From: Gammaproteobacteria bacterium UBA2679
GTDB taxonomy: Bacteria; Pseudomonadota; Gammaproteobacteria; Pseudomonadales; Oleiphilaceae
Assembly: GCA_002354735.1 (NCBI GenBank)
Contig: DEMD01000011.1
Span: 1 to 64,000 of the forward strand
Direction of reading: 5' to 3'
DNA length: 64,000 nucleotides
Shown: one piece after another, positions 43,683 through 52,933 of the stretch
Layout: the number at the start of each line of letters is the position of its first letter
Numbering within the stretch: the first letter of the stretch is position 1
Position numbers and translations under genes: made by a program
Notes under the pieces: generated by a model
Told to the model about the DNA's origin: nothing
The model's database searches: none
The model's input: only the letters and a program-made list of their open reading frames with translations

Positions 43683-45749
43683 ATGCCTTCAATCGTCAAC
43701 ACCAACATTGCCTCGCTGAACGCCCAGCGTAACCTGAACCAGACTCAGCGTGCTTCTGATACAGCTCTTCAGCGTCTTTCATCAGGTCTTCGTATCAACA
43801 GTGCGAAAGACGACGCTGCCGGTCTGGCCATCTCTACCCGTTTCGATTCACAGATCCGCGGTACCAACGTAGCCATTCGTAACGCAGGTGACGGTATCTC
43901 TCTGGCACAAACAGCTGAAGGCGCGATGGACTCCATCAACACTTCACTTCAGCGTATTCGTGAACTGTCACTGCAATCAGCTAACGACACTAACTCAGCT
44001 GTAGACCGTAAGGCTCTGCAGGAAGAAGTCAGCCAGCTGGTTTCTGAAATCGAGAACGTTGCCAAGACAACCTCTTTCAACGGCAAGAACCTGCTCGACG
44101 GCTCTTTCTCAAGCGCTTCGTTCCAGACTGGTGCCAACGTTGGTGACACTGTAAAAGTCAGTATCGGTAAGTTGGACCAGGATTCACTGGGTAGTGCCCT
44201 CACTGCCGGTATTTCCTCTAACGTCAGCAAAACTGCGCTGACTGGAACAGCGGGCGATGCGCTGGTTGCTGGTGACCTGGTGATCAACGGCGTATCTGTG
44301 GCGGCCTCCAAGGCTGGCTCCGATACATCTTCGGTAGCCTTTGGTTCTTCTAGTGCGCTTGCCAAGGTAGAAGCCATCAATGCTGTTTCCTCGCAGACAG
44401 GTGTTAGTGCTGTTGCCAACGCAAACACTGCAGCAGGTAACGGTGTTGCAGATGCTGCCGCAGTGGTGGCTGCAGGTAACATCGACATAAACGGCACGAC
44501 CTTCTCCCTCTCCAAAGCTGCCACTGGTGATGCTACGGCAGACCTGGCCGGTGTTGCTGAGACGATCAACACCAAGACTGGCGCCACTGGCGTTGTAGCT
44601 ACAGTGGTCAAGACCGATGCAGGTGCGCGCATCGACCTTACTGCAGAAGATGGCCGAAACATCACTATCGTAGGTGCGACTGCTGGTAGCTACGGCCTGG
44701 CAACTGGTCTGGGTACATCAGGCGGCGCTGGGACAACTGGTAACACCTACGTCGGTGATTACACGCTGCAGAGCAATGACGGTAGCGCGATGAAGCTGAC
44801 CAGTACTACTGGCAACATCGACAATGCTGGCTTCGAAGTGGGTACTTACAGTGGTACCAACGGTGGCGTGGTAGGTGATAATGCCACTACAGTCGCTCTG
44901 GCTGCAGGCGATGTCACCATCAATGGTGTATCCGTAGGTGTCTCAAAGGCGGCAAGCGATACGTCGTCTACTACCAACAATGCTGGCAGTGCGATCGCCA
45001 AAGCTGCTGCGATCAACGAAATTTCTGAGCAGACCGGCGTTACAGCCAAGGCTAACGCCAACACAGTGAACGGTGTTGCAATTGGCACGACGCCCGGAGC
45101 ATTTACCTTTAGCGTAAACGGCGCATCCGTATCTGGTAGCTTCACTGCCGATCAGGGTGGCAACCAGACAGCACTGGTCGAAGCAATCAATGCAAAAGCC
45201 GGGCAAAGTGGTGTTACTGCCGCTGCGCTGGAGGGTGACAAGATCACTCTGACAGCTGCTGATGGGCGAAACATCACTATCGGCGGTACTGTGACCGGCA
45301 CCGGCCTGACCGCTGCGACTACAGCTGCTTCGGTTTCTCTTGAGTCTGCTGGCCAGTTCGACATCGGCACTACTACTGGCAACAACGCGAGAGCGGGTCT
45401 TAGCGTAGGCAAGTTCGGCGGTGCCGAATCCGGCACCAAGCTGTCAGACATCGATGTCTCGACTGTTGAAGGTGCAAACAAGGCGATCAAGGCTGTAGAC
45501 AACGCAGTACAGACGATCTCTTCAAAGCGGGCTGAGCTGGGTGCGATTCAAAACCGCTTCACAGCAACCATCTCGAATCTTGAGTCACGTAGCGAGAACC
45601 TCTCAGCTGCAAACTCACGAATCAAGGATGCGGACTTCGCCAAAGAGACAGCTGAACTGTCACGGACTCAGGTGCTGCAGCAGGCTGGTATCTCCATCCT
45701 GGCTCAGGCCAACGCCCGTCCACAGCAGGCTCTGTCACTCCTGGGCTAA
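43683..45749 (+). CDS. fliC: Flagellin (sigma-28 type gene)
   Basis: 688 residues, with AACGGAG upstream of ATG 43683. Terminal domains match the other flagellin closely: PSIVNTNIASLNAQRNLNQTQ, LSSGLRINSAKDDAAGLAI, and SAANSRIKDADFAKETAELSRTQVLQQAGISILAQANARPQ. The central part again has two tandem modules with IN motifs. It is extracellular, the filament subunit. Codon use leans on frequent choices, as in a highly expressed gene. A sigma-28 promoter lies at 43558. A GCAA-loop terminator follows at 45816, then flaG, fliD and fliS. Confidence 0.95.
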   Translation: MPSIVNTNIASLNAQRNLNQTQRASDTALQRLSSGLRINSAKDDAAGLAISTRFDSQIRGTNVAIRNAGDGISLAQTAEGAMDSINTSLQRIRELSLQSANDTNSAVDRKALQEEVSQLVSEIENVAKTTSFNGKNLLDGSFSSASFQTGANVGDTVKVSIGKLDQDSLGSALTAGISSNVSKTALTGTAGDALVAGDLVINGVSVAASKAGSDTSSVAFGSSSALAKVEAINAVSSQTGVSAVANANTAAGNGVADAAAVVAAGNIDINGTTFSLSKAATGDATADLAGVAETINTKTGATGVVATVVKTDAGARIDLTAEDGRNITIVGATAGSYGLATGLGTSGGAGTTGNTYVGDYTLQSNDGSAMKLTSTTGNIDNAGFEVGTYSGTNGGVVGDNATTVALAAGDVTINGVSVGVSKAASDTSSTTNNAGSAIAKAAAINEISEQTGVTAKANANTVNGVAIGTTPGAFTFSVNGASVSGSFTADQGGNQTALVEAINAKAGQSGVTAAALEGDKITLTAADGRNITIGGTVTGTGLTAATTAASVSLESAGQFDIGTTTGNNARAGLSVGKFGGAESGTKLSDIDVSTVEGANKAIKAVDNAVQTISSKRAELGAIQNRFTATISNLESRSENLSAANSRIKDADFAKETAELSRTQVLQQAGISILAQANARPQQALSLLG
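44256..45423 (+). repeat. Tandem duplicated module inside the flagellin
   Basis: Two copies (about 44256-44868 and 44901-45423). In each, an INGVSVxxSKAxSDTSS part ending QTGVxAxAN is followed by an IN part ending LTAxDGRNITI and a segment with TGN...AGxxVGxxxG. The copies are closest in the first part (AINAVSSQTGVSAVANANT against AINEISEQTGVTAKANANT). Confidence 0.65.
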
Positions 45750-45815
45750 TAACCCAACGGGAACCGCCTTCTCTGCCTCAGGGCAGGGTTGGCGGAACCT
45801 TCAAGATCTTCCAAG

Positions 45816-45846
45816 GCACCCTGCGGGCAACCGCGAGGGTGCTTTC
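45816..45846 (+). terminator. Terminator after the sigma-28 flagellin gene
   Basis: GCACCCT-GCGG, a GCAA loop and CCGC-G-AGGGTGC form an 11-pair stem with one bulged G (45816-45842), followed by TTT. The short T run may allow partial readthrough into flaG. Confidence 0.75.
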
Positions 45847-45942
45847 GAGGTACAGGCAGCGGCATATGTACTGCAGCTACAGACAAAGTACAGTAGATCA
45901 AGTTACCGCTTGAAGTAAGGTAAAGGGGCAGTGAGGTAACGT

Positions 45943-46410
45943 ATGAGTGACAGACCAGCATTTGATTCAGGACAGAATAGTCGGGCCAGTTCGGTGCCGG
46001 CTTTTGTGCGTTCTGGTCAACAGGTGAATCAGGTACAGGTGAGCCAGAGCGATGGCTCGATTGCGGCGTTCTCAGCGGCGCGAGCCCCAGTCCCATCTGT
46101 TGTGACTGAGATCAGTGCAGCCGCATCAGCCGCCGCAGCGTCAGAAGAGCAGAAAAGCAGTGCCACTGCGGCAGCTTCGCAGGAACCGGATACCTTGAGA
46201 AGCGCAGTCACCAGACTGAACGACTATGTTCAGTCAGTGCAGCGCGACCTCGAATTTTCCTTCGACGAAGAATCCGGCCATTCCGTGATTACCGTCATCG
46301 ATCGCAACACGAAGGAAGTCGTCAGACAACTCCCGGACGACGTCGCTCTCGAGCTGGCGCGCAATTTGCAGAACAACGACTCAGTGAGACTGCTCGACGC
46401 CAGAATCTGA
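45943..46410 (+). CDS. flaG: FlaG-family protein
   Basis: 155 residues. The N-terminal 85 residues are Ala/Ser/Gln-rich. The C-terminal half has the FlaG pattern: LRSAVTRLNDYVQSVQRDLEFSFDEESGHSVITVIDRNTKEVVRQLPDD. FlaG proteins influence filament length or assembly; the mechanism is not settled. GTGAGG precedes ATG 45943. It lies between the flagellin and fliD genes, the usual place. The strong terminator at 46534 follows. Confidence 0.87.
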   Translation: MSDRPAFDSGQNSRASSVPAFVRSGQQVNQVQVSQSDGSIAAFSAARAPVPSVVTEISAAASAAAASEEQKSSATAAASQEPDTLRSAVTRLNDYVQSVQRDLEFSFDEESGHSVITVIDRNTKEVVRQLPDDVALELARNLQNNDSVRLLDARI

Positions 46411-46533
46411 CATAGCCAACGCGCTATCGACCATCCCGGCCCGAGGGGCTCATCAGGAAATACAAGGCCTGAGGAGGCCCCGGCTGTGTGGTTACAGACT
46501 GAAGCGGAAGAGTCATCTTACGATCAGTAACAC

Positions 46534-46560
46534 AAAAGGGGCAAAGTTTTGCCCCTTTTT
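46534..46560 (+). terminator. Strong terminator after flaG, overlapping the fliD promoter
   Basis: AAAGGGGCAAA and TTTTGCCCCTTTTT form a near-perfect stem with a tiny loop ending in five T (46556-46560). Its right half is also part of the sigma-28 promoter at 46542-46568. Because the stem is symmetrical it could also stop minus-strand transcripts. Confidence 0.85.
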
Positions 46561-46568
46561 GCCGATAC
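46542..46568 (+). promoter_or_regulatory. Sigma-28 promoter of fliD-fliS
   Basis: CAAAGTTT (46542-46549), 11 bases, GCCGATAC (46561-46568) differ from the consensus TAAAGTTT-N11-GCCGATAA only at the first and last base. The transcript would start near 46576, about 110 bases before the fliD ATG. The -35 box lies inside the flaG terminator. Confidence 0.82.
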
Positions 46569-46686
46569 AGTTCCTAGCAGTCAGAAATTCTAAAAAAGCT
46601 CGTCAGAAGCTGAAAAAGCACAACGCAGAAAGGCGCCGCAAGCGCAGCAGAGATAGTTAACCAATAGCAATTGAGTGGGTAGCACA

Positions 46687-48651
46687 ATGGCAATTTCTTC
46701 AGTCGGTATAGGATCTGGTGTACTCACCAGTGATTTGATAGACAAGTTGGCGTCTGCCGAGCGTGAGCCCACCGAAAAACGCCTGGAAGTCAGAACCGAG
46801 AAAGCCGAGACAAAGCTTAGCGATTTCGGACGCATCAAGAGCGCGGTTTCAGATCTGCGTCTCAGTGCGCGAACGCTGGCGAGTGCCGATGCCCTGGGCG
46901 CAGTAAAAGGCGAGTCGACTTCCGATGCCGTGGCCCTGAGCGCTGGCGCTGCTGCCAAGCCAGGCTCGTATCAGATCGAGGTGTCCAAGCTGGCTACAGC
47001 TCAATCGCTGGCCTCCGGATCCTTCGCAGACAAGGACACCACGCCGGTTGGCGCAGGAACGCTGCAGATCAAGGTCGGCGACAAGCTCACCAATGTCACG
47101 ATCGACAGCAGCAGCAACACCCTGGCTGGCATGGCGAAAGCAATTAACGATTCCGGGAGTGGCGCAAACGCGGCTGTGCTTTTCAACGGCACTGGCTATC
47201 AGCTCGTGATCAGCTCAAAGCAGACCGGTCTTGAGAACGCCGTATCGATTACAGCCACCGACAGCGATGGCAACAGCGCCGATGCGTCCGGCCTCTCTCA
47301 GTTCAACTTCAATGGCACCAACGCGAACATGACCGAGACCATGCCTGGCCAGGATGCAGCGTTCCGCATCAACGGTCTTGCGTTGACGCGGCCGACCAAC
47401 AGCATCGACGATGTCATTGCAGGCTCTACGCTGAGCCTGACTGACGTCACTACAGCACCGGCTACAGTCACTATCAAGGCTGATACTGAAAAAGCCACCG
47501 AGCGGATGCAGGATTTCGTCGACAAGTACAATGCGCTGAAAGAAATCGTCAACGAAGTGACTGCTTTCAATGCCAGCAGTGGCGAGAAAGGTTCGCTGCT
47601 AGGTAACTCGGCAGTCCGCGCCATTGCCGCCGATATGCGCAGCGTCATTGGCAACATGGTGCCTGGTCTTGAAAAGGCCAACGTGCGTTCACTCGCAGAA
47701 GTCGGTGTGTCGACCAACTCCACCACGGGTCTGCTTGAATTCAACAGCAGCAAGTTTAGCGAAAAGCTCAAGGCCTATCCTGAAGACGTTGCCGGTTTGT
47801 TCTCAGACCAGGGCAGAACCACTGATGCATCGGTTGCCTATTCCAGCGCCAGCATCAAGACCAAGGTCGGCAGCTACGGCATCAACGTTACGCAGATGGC
47901 AACCAAGGGTGCCTATACAGGCGCATCACCACTTGCAGCTTCAACAGTCATCGATGCTGATAATGGCGTCTTCAGTATCAGCGTCGACGGCAAGAACTCC
48001 ACCCCGATTACACTGACGGCGGGCAATTATACGCCGGCAGAGCTGATCACTGAAATTCAGAAGCAGCTCGATGCGAACACAGGCTTACAGAGTGGCGGTG
48101 TAGCGGCCAAGGCCACCTTGGGTCCTGGTGGGGAAATTCTGCTCAGCTCAAATGTATACGGCAAGAATTCCAGCCTTGATATCACCGCTGTCGGCGCAAA
48201 CACAGCGGCAAGTCTTGGCCTGTCGGTTGGGGCCGGTATTGCCGGTCTTGACGTCGAAGGCACGATCAACGGCAAGAAAGCTGTAGGTGATGGTCAGTTC
48301 CTGCGATCCGAGGAAGGCGATTCGAGCGGCCTGCGTGTGCAGATTACCGGTGGTACGACCGGTGATCGCGGCAATGTGAGCTACATCGAAGGCGTCGGCG
48401 ATCAGATGGTGGATAGCATCAATAACATGCTCTCAGCCAAGGGTTCCCTGTCTGTGGCCATTGATGGCTTCAACAAGGAAATTGGCCAGATCAAGGAGGA
48501 CAAGCAAAAGCTTGATCTTCGAATCGAATCTCTGACAGCGCGACTGGTCAAGCAGTTTGCTTCTGCGGACTCACTGGTATCGCGGCTGAACAACACCGGC
48601 GACTTCCTGACAGCACAGCTCAAGGCCATGGCACCGGGTAACAACGATTAA
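46687..48651 (+). CDS. fliD: Flagellar filament cap protein FliD
   Basis: 654 residues from ATG 46687; a GTG at 46675 in frame is possible. N-terminal FliD pattern: ISSVGIGSGVLTSDLIDKLASAEREP, then LSDFGRIKSAVSDLR. The C-terminal part has MVDSINNMLSAKGSLSVAIDGFNKEIGQIKEDKQKLDLRIESLTARLVKQFASADSLVSRLNNTGDFL, with coiled-coil character. It is longer than the E. coli protein, with an expanded, repeat-rich middle (IN motif-like INGLAL, INGKKA). It caps the growing filament and folds exported flagellin; it is exported itself. fliS follows 58 bases later. Driven by the promoter at 46542. Confidence 0.94.
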   Translation: MAISSVGIGSGVLTSDLIDKLASAEREPTEKRLEVRTEKAETKLSDFGRIKSAVSDLRLSARTLASADALGAVKGESTSDAVALSAGAAAKPGSYQIEVSKLATAQSLASGSFADKDTTPVGAGTLQIKVGDKLTNVTIDSSSNTLAGMAKAINDSGSGANAAVLFNGTGYQLVISSKQTGLENAVSITATDSDGNSADASGLSQFNFNGTNANMTETMPGQDAAFRINGLALTRPTNSIDDVIAGSTLSLTDVTTAPATVTIKADTEKATERMQDFVDKYNALKEIVNEVTAFNASSGEKGSLLGNSAVRAIAADMRSVIGNMVPGLEKANVRSLAEVGVSTNSTTGLLEFNSSKFSEKLKAYPEDVAGLFSDQGRTTDASVAYSSASIKTKVGSYGINVTQMATKGAYTGASPLAASTVIDADNGVFSISVDGKNSTPITLTAGNYTPAELITEIQKQLDANTGLQSGGVAAKATLGPGGEILLSSNVYGKNSSLDITAVGANTAASLGLSVGAGIAGLDVEGTINGKKAVGDGQFLRSEEGDSSGLRVQITGGTTGDRGNVSYIEGVGDQMVDSINNMLSAKGSLSVAIDGFNKEIGQIKEDKQKLDLRIESLTARLVKQFASADSLVSRLNNTGDFLTAQLKAMAPGNND

Positions 48652-48709
48652 ACGAACACAGTACTGAACCAGACACTTTTCCAGCAGTAACGAACATCGG
48701 GTAGATATT

Positions 48710-49105
48710 ATGAACGCACTAATGGCTTATCAGAACGTGAACAGACAGACCAGCGTTGTGGATGCGGATCCACATCGCCTCATTCAGCTCCTGTTCGATG
48801 GTGCCCTCGAGCGTATCAATATGGCGAAGGTGCAGATCCAGATGCGTAACTTCGAAGGCAAGAACCGCCTGATCAGCAAGGCCATGGAAATCGTTGGCGG
48901 GCTGCGTAGCTTTCTTGACCTGGAGCGTGGCGGTTCGATCGCCAGCAGCCTCAATGAGCTGTATCAGTACATCGAGCGCCGCCTGCTCGACGCCAACATC
49001 AGCAACAACATCGAAATACTCGACGAGGTCGCTGGCCTGATTCGTGAGATCAAGACTGGCTGGGACGGTATCCGTCCTGAAGTCCTGGAAAAGAAGCTGG
49101 TCTAG
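48710..49105 (+). CDS. fliS: Flagellin export chaperone FliS
   Basis: 131 residues, helical. FliS pattern: MAYQNVNRQTSVVDADPHRLIQLLFDGALERI, ARxxI-type helices, and SLNELYQYIERRLLDANISNNIEILDEVAGLIREIKTGWDGI. It binds the C terminus of flagellin in the cytosol and prevents early polymerisation. It lies 58 bases after fliD and ends six bases before the convergent deacetylase gene; no terminator is visible between them. Confidence 0.94.
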   Translation: MNALMAYQNVNRQTSVVDADPHRLIQLLFDGALERINMAKVQIQMRNFEGKNRLISKAMEIVGGLRSFLDLERGGSIASSLNELYQYIERRLLDANISNNIEILDEVAGLIREIKTGWDGIRPEVLEKKLV

Positions 49106-49111
49106 TCCGGC

Positions 49112-50056
49112 TTATTGCATCAAGGCGGTAAGGTGGGCCTCCACACTTGCCGCAAGTGCCTCGAGGTGATACCCGCCCTCGAGGCATGACACGATCCGTC
49201 CTTCCGCATATACCCGCGCCACATCCACGATCATGTCAGTGACCCAGCGATAGTCGTCCGTCTCAAGCTCGAGGCTTGCGAGGGGGTCCAGCTTATGTGC
49301 ATCGAAGCCTGCCGAAACAATCAAGAGCTCCGGCTTGAAGGCCTGTAGTCGATGCAGCCAGCCACGCTCCACCACCCGACGAAACATTCTGCTCGTTGAG
49401 TGTGCTTCCAGCGGCGTGCACACGATATTGTCGCGGTTGACCGATACATATTTGTAGGGATACAGGGGATGCTCGAAGCTTGAGCACACCATGACCCGCG
49501 GATCATCCTTGAAAATATCGATGGTGCCGTTACCGTTATGAACATCAAAATCGAGTATCGCCACGCGTTTGATCTTGCAGGTTTCAAGTGCATGCAGCGC
49601 CGCAATTGCGACGTTATTGAAATAGCAGAAACCCATGGCCTGTTCGCGTTCGGCGTGATGGCCTGGTGGTCGGACGGCGCAGAAGGCACGCTTGATGCCG
49701 CGATCGGCCCAGGCCGCCTTCTTGCCGAAGACACAATCGACCGCCTGTGTTGCCGAACCGGCCGCTAACAGGGCCGCTTCGAGCGTGGCCGGCATCATGC
49801 TGGTATCGCCGTCGATCGGGAACTCGCCCGAAACCGGCGACACGTCGCGCAGGTATTGTATATGGTGAATGCTGTGAGCGAGCTCCAGCTGGTGGGCGCT
49901 GGCCTCTATAGCCTTGAAGTGCCGTAGTTCCTTGATCAAGCCACTTTGCTCGAGCCGCTGGCTGATGACCTGAAGACGCTGCGGGCTCTCTGGGTGGAGA
50001 GGGCCCATGGTGTGACGCTGAAAGGCGGCATCCTGAAAATAAGCAGTTTTGGGCAT
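49112..50056 (-). CDS. Histone deacetylase-family hydrolase (AcuC-like)
   Basis: 314 residues from ATG 50056. The open frame extends farther upstream only as antisense of the patZ gene. Zn-deacetylase signatures are visible: RPPGHHAE with His133/His134, DFDVHNGNG with zinc ligands Asp171/His173, and SAGFDAHKLDPL for the third ligand, with EGGYHLEAL containing the catalytic tyrosine. It probably deacetylates lysines or small acetylated amines. It is divergent from the PatZ-type acetyltransferase, with starts 45 bases apart, which supports a matched pair. Cytosolic. Alternative: acetylpolyamine amidohydrolase. Confidence 0.88.
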   Translation of the reverse strand: MPKTAYFQDAAFQRHTMGPLHPESPQRLQVISQRLEQSGLIKELRHFKAIEASAHQLELAHSIHHIQYLRDVSPVSGEFPIDGDTSMMPATLEAALLAAGSATQAVDCVFGKKAAWADRGIKRAFCAVRPPGHHAEREQAMGFCYFNNVAIAALHALETCKIKRVAILDFDVHNGNGTIDIFKDDPRVMVCSSFEHPLYPYKYVSVNRDNIVCTPLEAHSTSRMFRRVVERGWLHRLQAFKPELLIVSAGFDAHKLDPLASLELETDDYRWVTDMIVDVARVYAEGRIVSCLEGGYHLEALAASVEAHLTALMQ

Positions 50057-50101
50057 TGGTCCGACTGTCGCTGACTGGATCATTAGTCTAGCATACCCGT
50101 C

Positions 50102-52885
50102 ATGAGCACCCGATATCTCGACAAACTCTTTGCACCGCGTCACATCGTTGTCGTCGGTGCTTCGGAACGCCCTGCCAGTCTCGGCGGCATGATGCTGCGC
50201 AACATGTTGGCAGGGCATGCGGATATTCGTCTCAGCGTCGTCAATGAAAAAGGTTATGACAGCGTTCTGGGGGTCACCTGCTACCGGAAGATTTCTGTTC
50301 TGTGCGCTGCCGAGCAGAAGAACGGGATTCAGCCGGACCTTGCCCTGGTGTGCGTGCCGCCGGAGAAAGTCCCTGGCGTCATTCGCCAGCTCGGCCAGTC
50401 GGATATACCCATCGCCATTATTGCCACCGGCGGCCTGTCCCGGACCAACTCCCATAGTGGTCGTCCACTGATGTATTCGGTCAAGGAGCTGGGGCTGGAA
50501 TACGGCGTGCGCATACTTGGACCGGAAACTATCGGTGTCATGGTGCCTGCGCTGCGCCTGAACGCGACGTATATGCACATGAGCGTGAAGCCTGGGCATG
50601 TCGGTTTCATTGGCCAGTCAGGTACGGTGGCGAGTGCCGTGATCGACTGGAGCGTGAGTCGCGACATCGGCTTTTCCTATCTCACCACACTTGGCGACGG
50701 CGTCGATATCGATGTCGACGATCTGATAGATTTCATGGCGCAGGATCGCAACACGCGGGTGATGCTGCTTCATGTAGAGCGTATTCGTGAAACGCGCCGC
50801 TTCATTTCGGCGGTTCGGGCGGCATCACGCTCCAAGCCGGTCATCGTTCTGAAAACAGGGATCAACGCCGAGCTGCAGTGGAACCCGACACCGCTTGCAC
50901 CAGGCATGTACGATTCTGATGCCCTCTACAATGCCGTCTTCGAACGTGCGGGTGTGTTGAGAGTGCTGAGCACCGACGAGATGTTCGATGCGCTCGAGAC
51001 GCTTTCCAGAATTCCCAGACTGTACTCCGAAGACATCGCTATCGTGTGCAACGGTATCGGACCGAGCATGCTTGCCAGCGACGCACTCACACGGGCAGGA
51101 GGGAAACTGGCAAGACTTTCTGAGACGACGATAACGAAGCTCGACCAGCTGCTGCAGCCATTCTGGGGTCGGCGTAATCCGATTGATCTCGACTACAGTG
51201 CCGGTGCGCAGGAGTACGCGGCTGTAGTCGATGCGCTTGATGCCGATCCAGCCATTACAACCGTGCTGGTCATGTTTGCGCCCAACCTCACCGAAGATAG
51301 TCTGCAGGTCGCCGACAGCGTGATCGCCGCCAGCGAACGGAGCCTGCTGCGGGTATTCACCTGCTGGCTGGGTGCTGCGACCGTTGGCGAAGCGCGAGAC
51401 GAGTTTGTACAGCGGGGCGTTGCGAGCTTTGCCACACCAGAGAAGGCCATTACTGCATTCATGCATATGGTCAATCACCGTCGCAATCAGATCATGCTGC
51501 GCCAGACGCCAGACTCTTATCAGGATCCGGCGCTGGATCGTCATCGCATCCGCAAGCGCTTGCAGGGGCTCATGAAGAGCACGCCCCGCAGTGCCGGAGA
51601 GAACGCCTATCTCTTGCTGCCTGAGTCCGTGCGTGAACTGCTGAAGGATTATGGTCTGCATGTGGCCGAGACCTATTTCTGCTCCACTGAGCAGTGTGTC
51701 AAGGCGCTCGTCAAACAGCTGGAAGCCTCAGTTCATGTTAGTCTGCTGCACCGCTTCAACCTCACGCCCTTTCACAATGAGGCCGCCTATACGCCGCGTC
51801 AGCGACTGACTACGGCGCGGCTTGAAACCGTTAAAAGAGTGAGTAGCGAAACTGAGGCTGAAGAGGCCTGTCGACTGCTGAGAAAGCGTTGTAGCGAGCT
51901 TTACCACAGCGACGATTTTGTCGGCTTCGGACTGCAGCTGAGTGAAGAGGTGAAGTCGGGTATTTCATTCTCGATGGGGATTACACGGGACCCGACAGTC
52001 GGCCCGCTCATTTTCTGTGGGGCTTCGGGGGCACGAACCAATGCCCTGGTCGACCGTCAATTTGCACTGCCGCCGCTTAATATGGCGTTAGCCAGAAATC
52101 TGGTTACCAAGACCTACGCTTACAAGATCGTACAGGAAGTCAGTCGCGACCCAGAAGAAACCCTGCTCCAGCTCTGCGAGGCGCTGGTGCTGTTGGCACA
52201 GATTGCTGCTGATATTCCGGAACTGCACTCGCTGGAGATCAACCCGGTGCGTCTGGATCAGAGTTCATTGCTTGTGATCAGTGCGCGGGCACAACTGGCC
52301 GAGCCGGTTCAGCTATCAATCCAGCCGTATCCTCGTGAACTGGTGGAATGGATCATGTTGCCGGTCAGCCGCAGGCGCGTGGAGATCAGGCCGGTGCGCA
52401 GCGAAGACGAGGAGAGCCATCAGCAGTTTCTCAGCGAGTTGGGTGATGATTCAGTGCGCATGCGTTTCTTTCAGCTCAGACGCAATTTCTCCCACGACGA
52501 AATGGCCGGCATGGTTCAAATCGATTATGACCGCGAAATGGCGTTTATCGCTGTTCACGAGGGCCGAACGCTGGGCGAGGTGAGAATATTTGTCGATGCC
52601 GACCAGTTACGTTGCGAGTTTGCGGTGGTGGTACTGGACGAATTGCGCGGTGAGCGTCTTGGCTGGGTGCTGATGCGCAAGGTCATAGAATTCGCGACCG
52701 AACAGGGCATTATCGAGATGTTCGGGCTGGTGCTGCCGAACAACCGCGCCATGCTGGCGCTGGCTGCCAAACTCTCCTTCGCCATTCGTTATGACGAGGA
52801 AGAGGATGTGATGGTAGTAACCAAGCAGCTCAACGAGCCTGAGCCCTGGCAGGCGGAACGAATGCTGTTACGCCGCGCCTATTAG
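50102..52885 (+). CDS. patZ: PatZ/YfiQ-type protein lysine acetyltransferase
   Basis: 927 residues. Acyl-CoA synthetase (NDP-forming) part: CoA-binding domain (about 1-130, VVGASERPASLGGMMLRNM), a succinyl-CoA-ligase-like domain (about 150-460) and a degenerate ATP-grasp (about 490-700). A C-terminal GNAT domain (about 755-910) has the acetyl-CoA loop RGERLGWVLM; the usual Gly at the fourth motif position is Arg. YfiQ/Pat acetylates lysines of metabolic enzymes such as acetyl-CoA synthetase; the front part senses metabolites rather than makes CoA esters. It is divergent from the deacetylase at 50056, with a short shared promoter region. Confidence 0.9.
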   Translation: MSTRYLDKLFAPRHIVVVGASERPASLGGMMLRNMLAGHADIRLSVVNEKGYDSVLGVTCYRKISVLCAAEQKNGIQPDLALVCVPPEKVPGVIRQLGQSDIPIAIIATGGLSRTNSHSGRPLMYSVKELGLEYGVRILGPETIGVMVPALRLNATYMHMSVKPGHVGFIGQSGTVASAVIDWSVSRDIGFSYLTTLGDGVDIDVDDLIDFMAQDRNTRVMLLHVERIRETRRFISAVRAASRSKPVIVLKTGINAELQWNPTPLAPGMYDSDALYNAVFERAGVLRVLSTDEMFDALETLSRIPRLYSEDIAIVCNGIGPSMLASDALTRAGGKLARLSETTITKLDQLLQPFWGRRNPIDLDYSAGAQEYAAVVDALDADPAITTVLVMFAPNLTEDSLQVADSVIAASERSLLRVFTCWLGAATVGEARDEFVQRGVASFATPEKAITAFMHMVNHRRNQIMLRQTPDSYQDPALDRHRIRKRLQGLMKSTPRSAGENAYLLLPESVRELLKDYGLHVAETYFCSTEQCVKALVKQLEASVHVSLLHRFNLTPFHNEAAYTPRQRLTTARLETVKRVSSETEAEEACRLLRKRCSELYHSDDFVGFGLQLSEEVKSGISFSMGITRDPTVGPLIFCGASGARTNALVDRQFALPPLNMALARNLVTKTYAYKIVQEVSRDPEETLLQLCEALVLLAQIAADIPELHSLEINPVRLDQSSLLVISARAQLAEPVQLSIQPYPRELVEWIMLPVSRRRVEIRPVRSEDEESHQQFLSELGDDSVRMRFFQLRRNFSHDEMAGMVQIDYDREMAFIAVHEGRTLGEVRIFVDADQLRCEFAVVVLDELRGERLGWVLMRKVIEFATEQGIIEMFGLVLPNNRAMLALAAKLSFAIRYDEEEDVMVVTKQLNEPEPWQAERMLLRRAY

Positions 52886-52933
52886 GTGTTTGCCAGGTAG
52901 CTCGGCCAGGTAACTCTGAAGAGCCGGGTGTTC

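Noticed and set aside
50057..50599. N-terminal extension of the deacetylase frame
   Set aside because: It is entirely antisense to the patZ coding region and has no conserved deacetylase sequence; the fold begins at ATG 50056.
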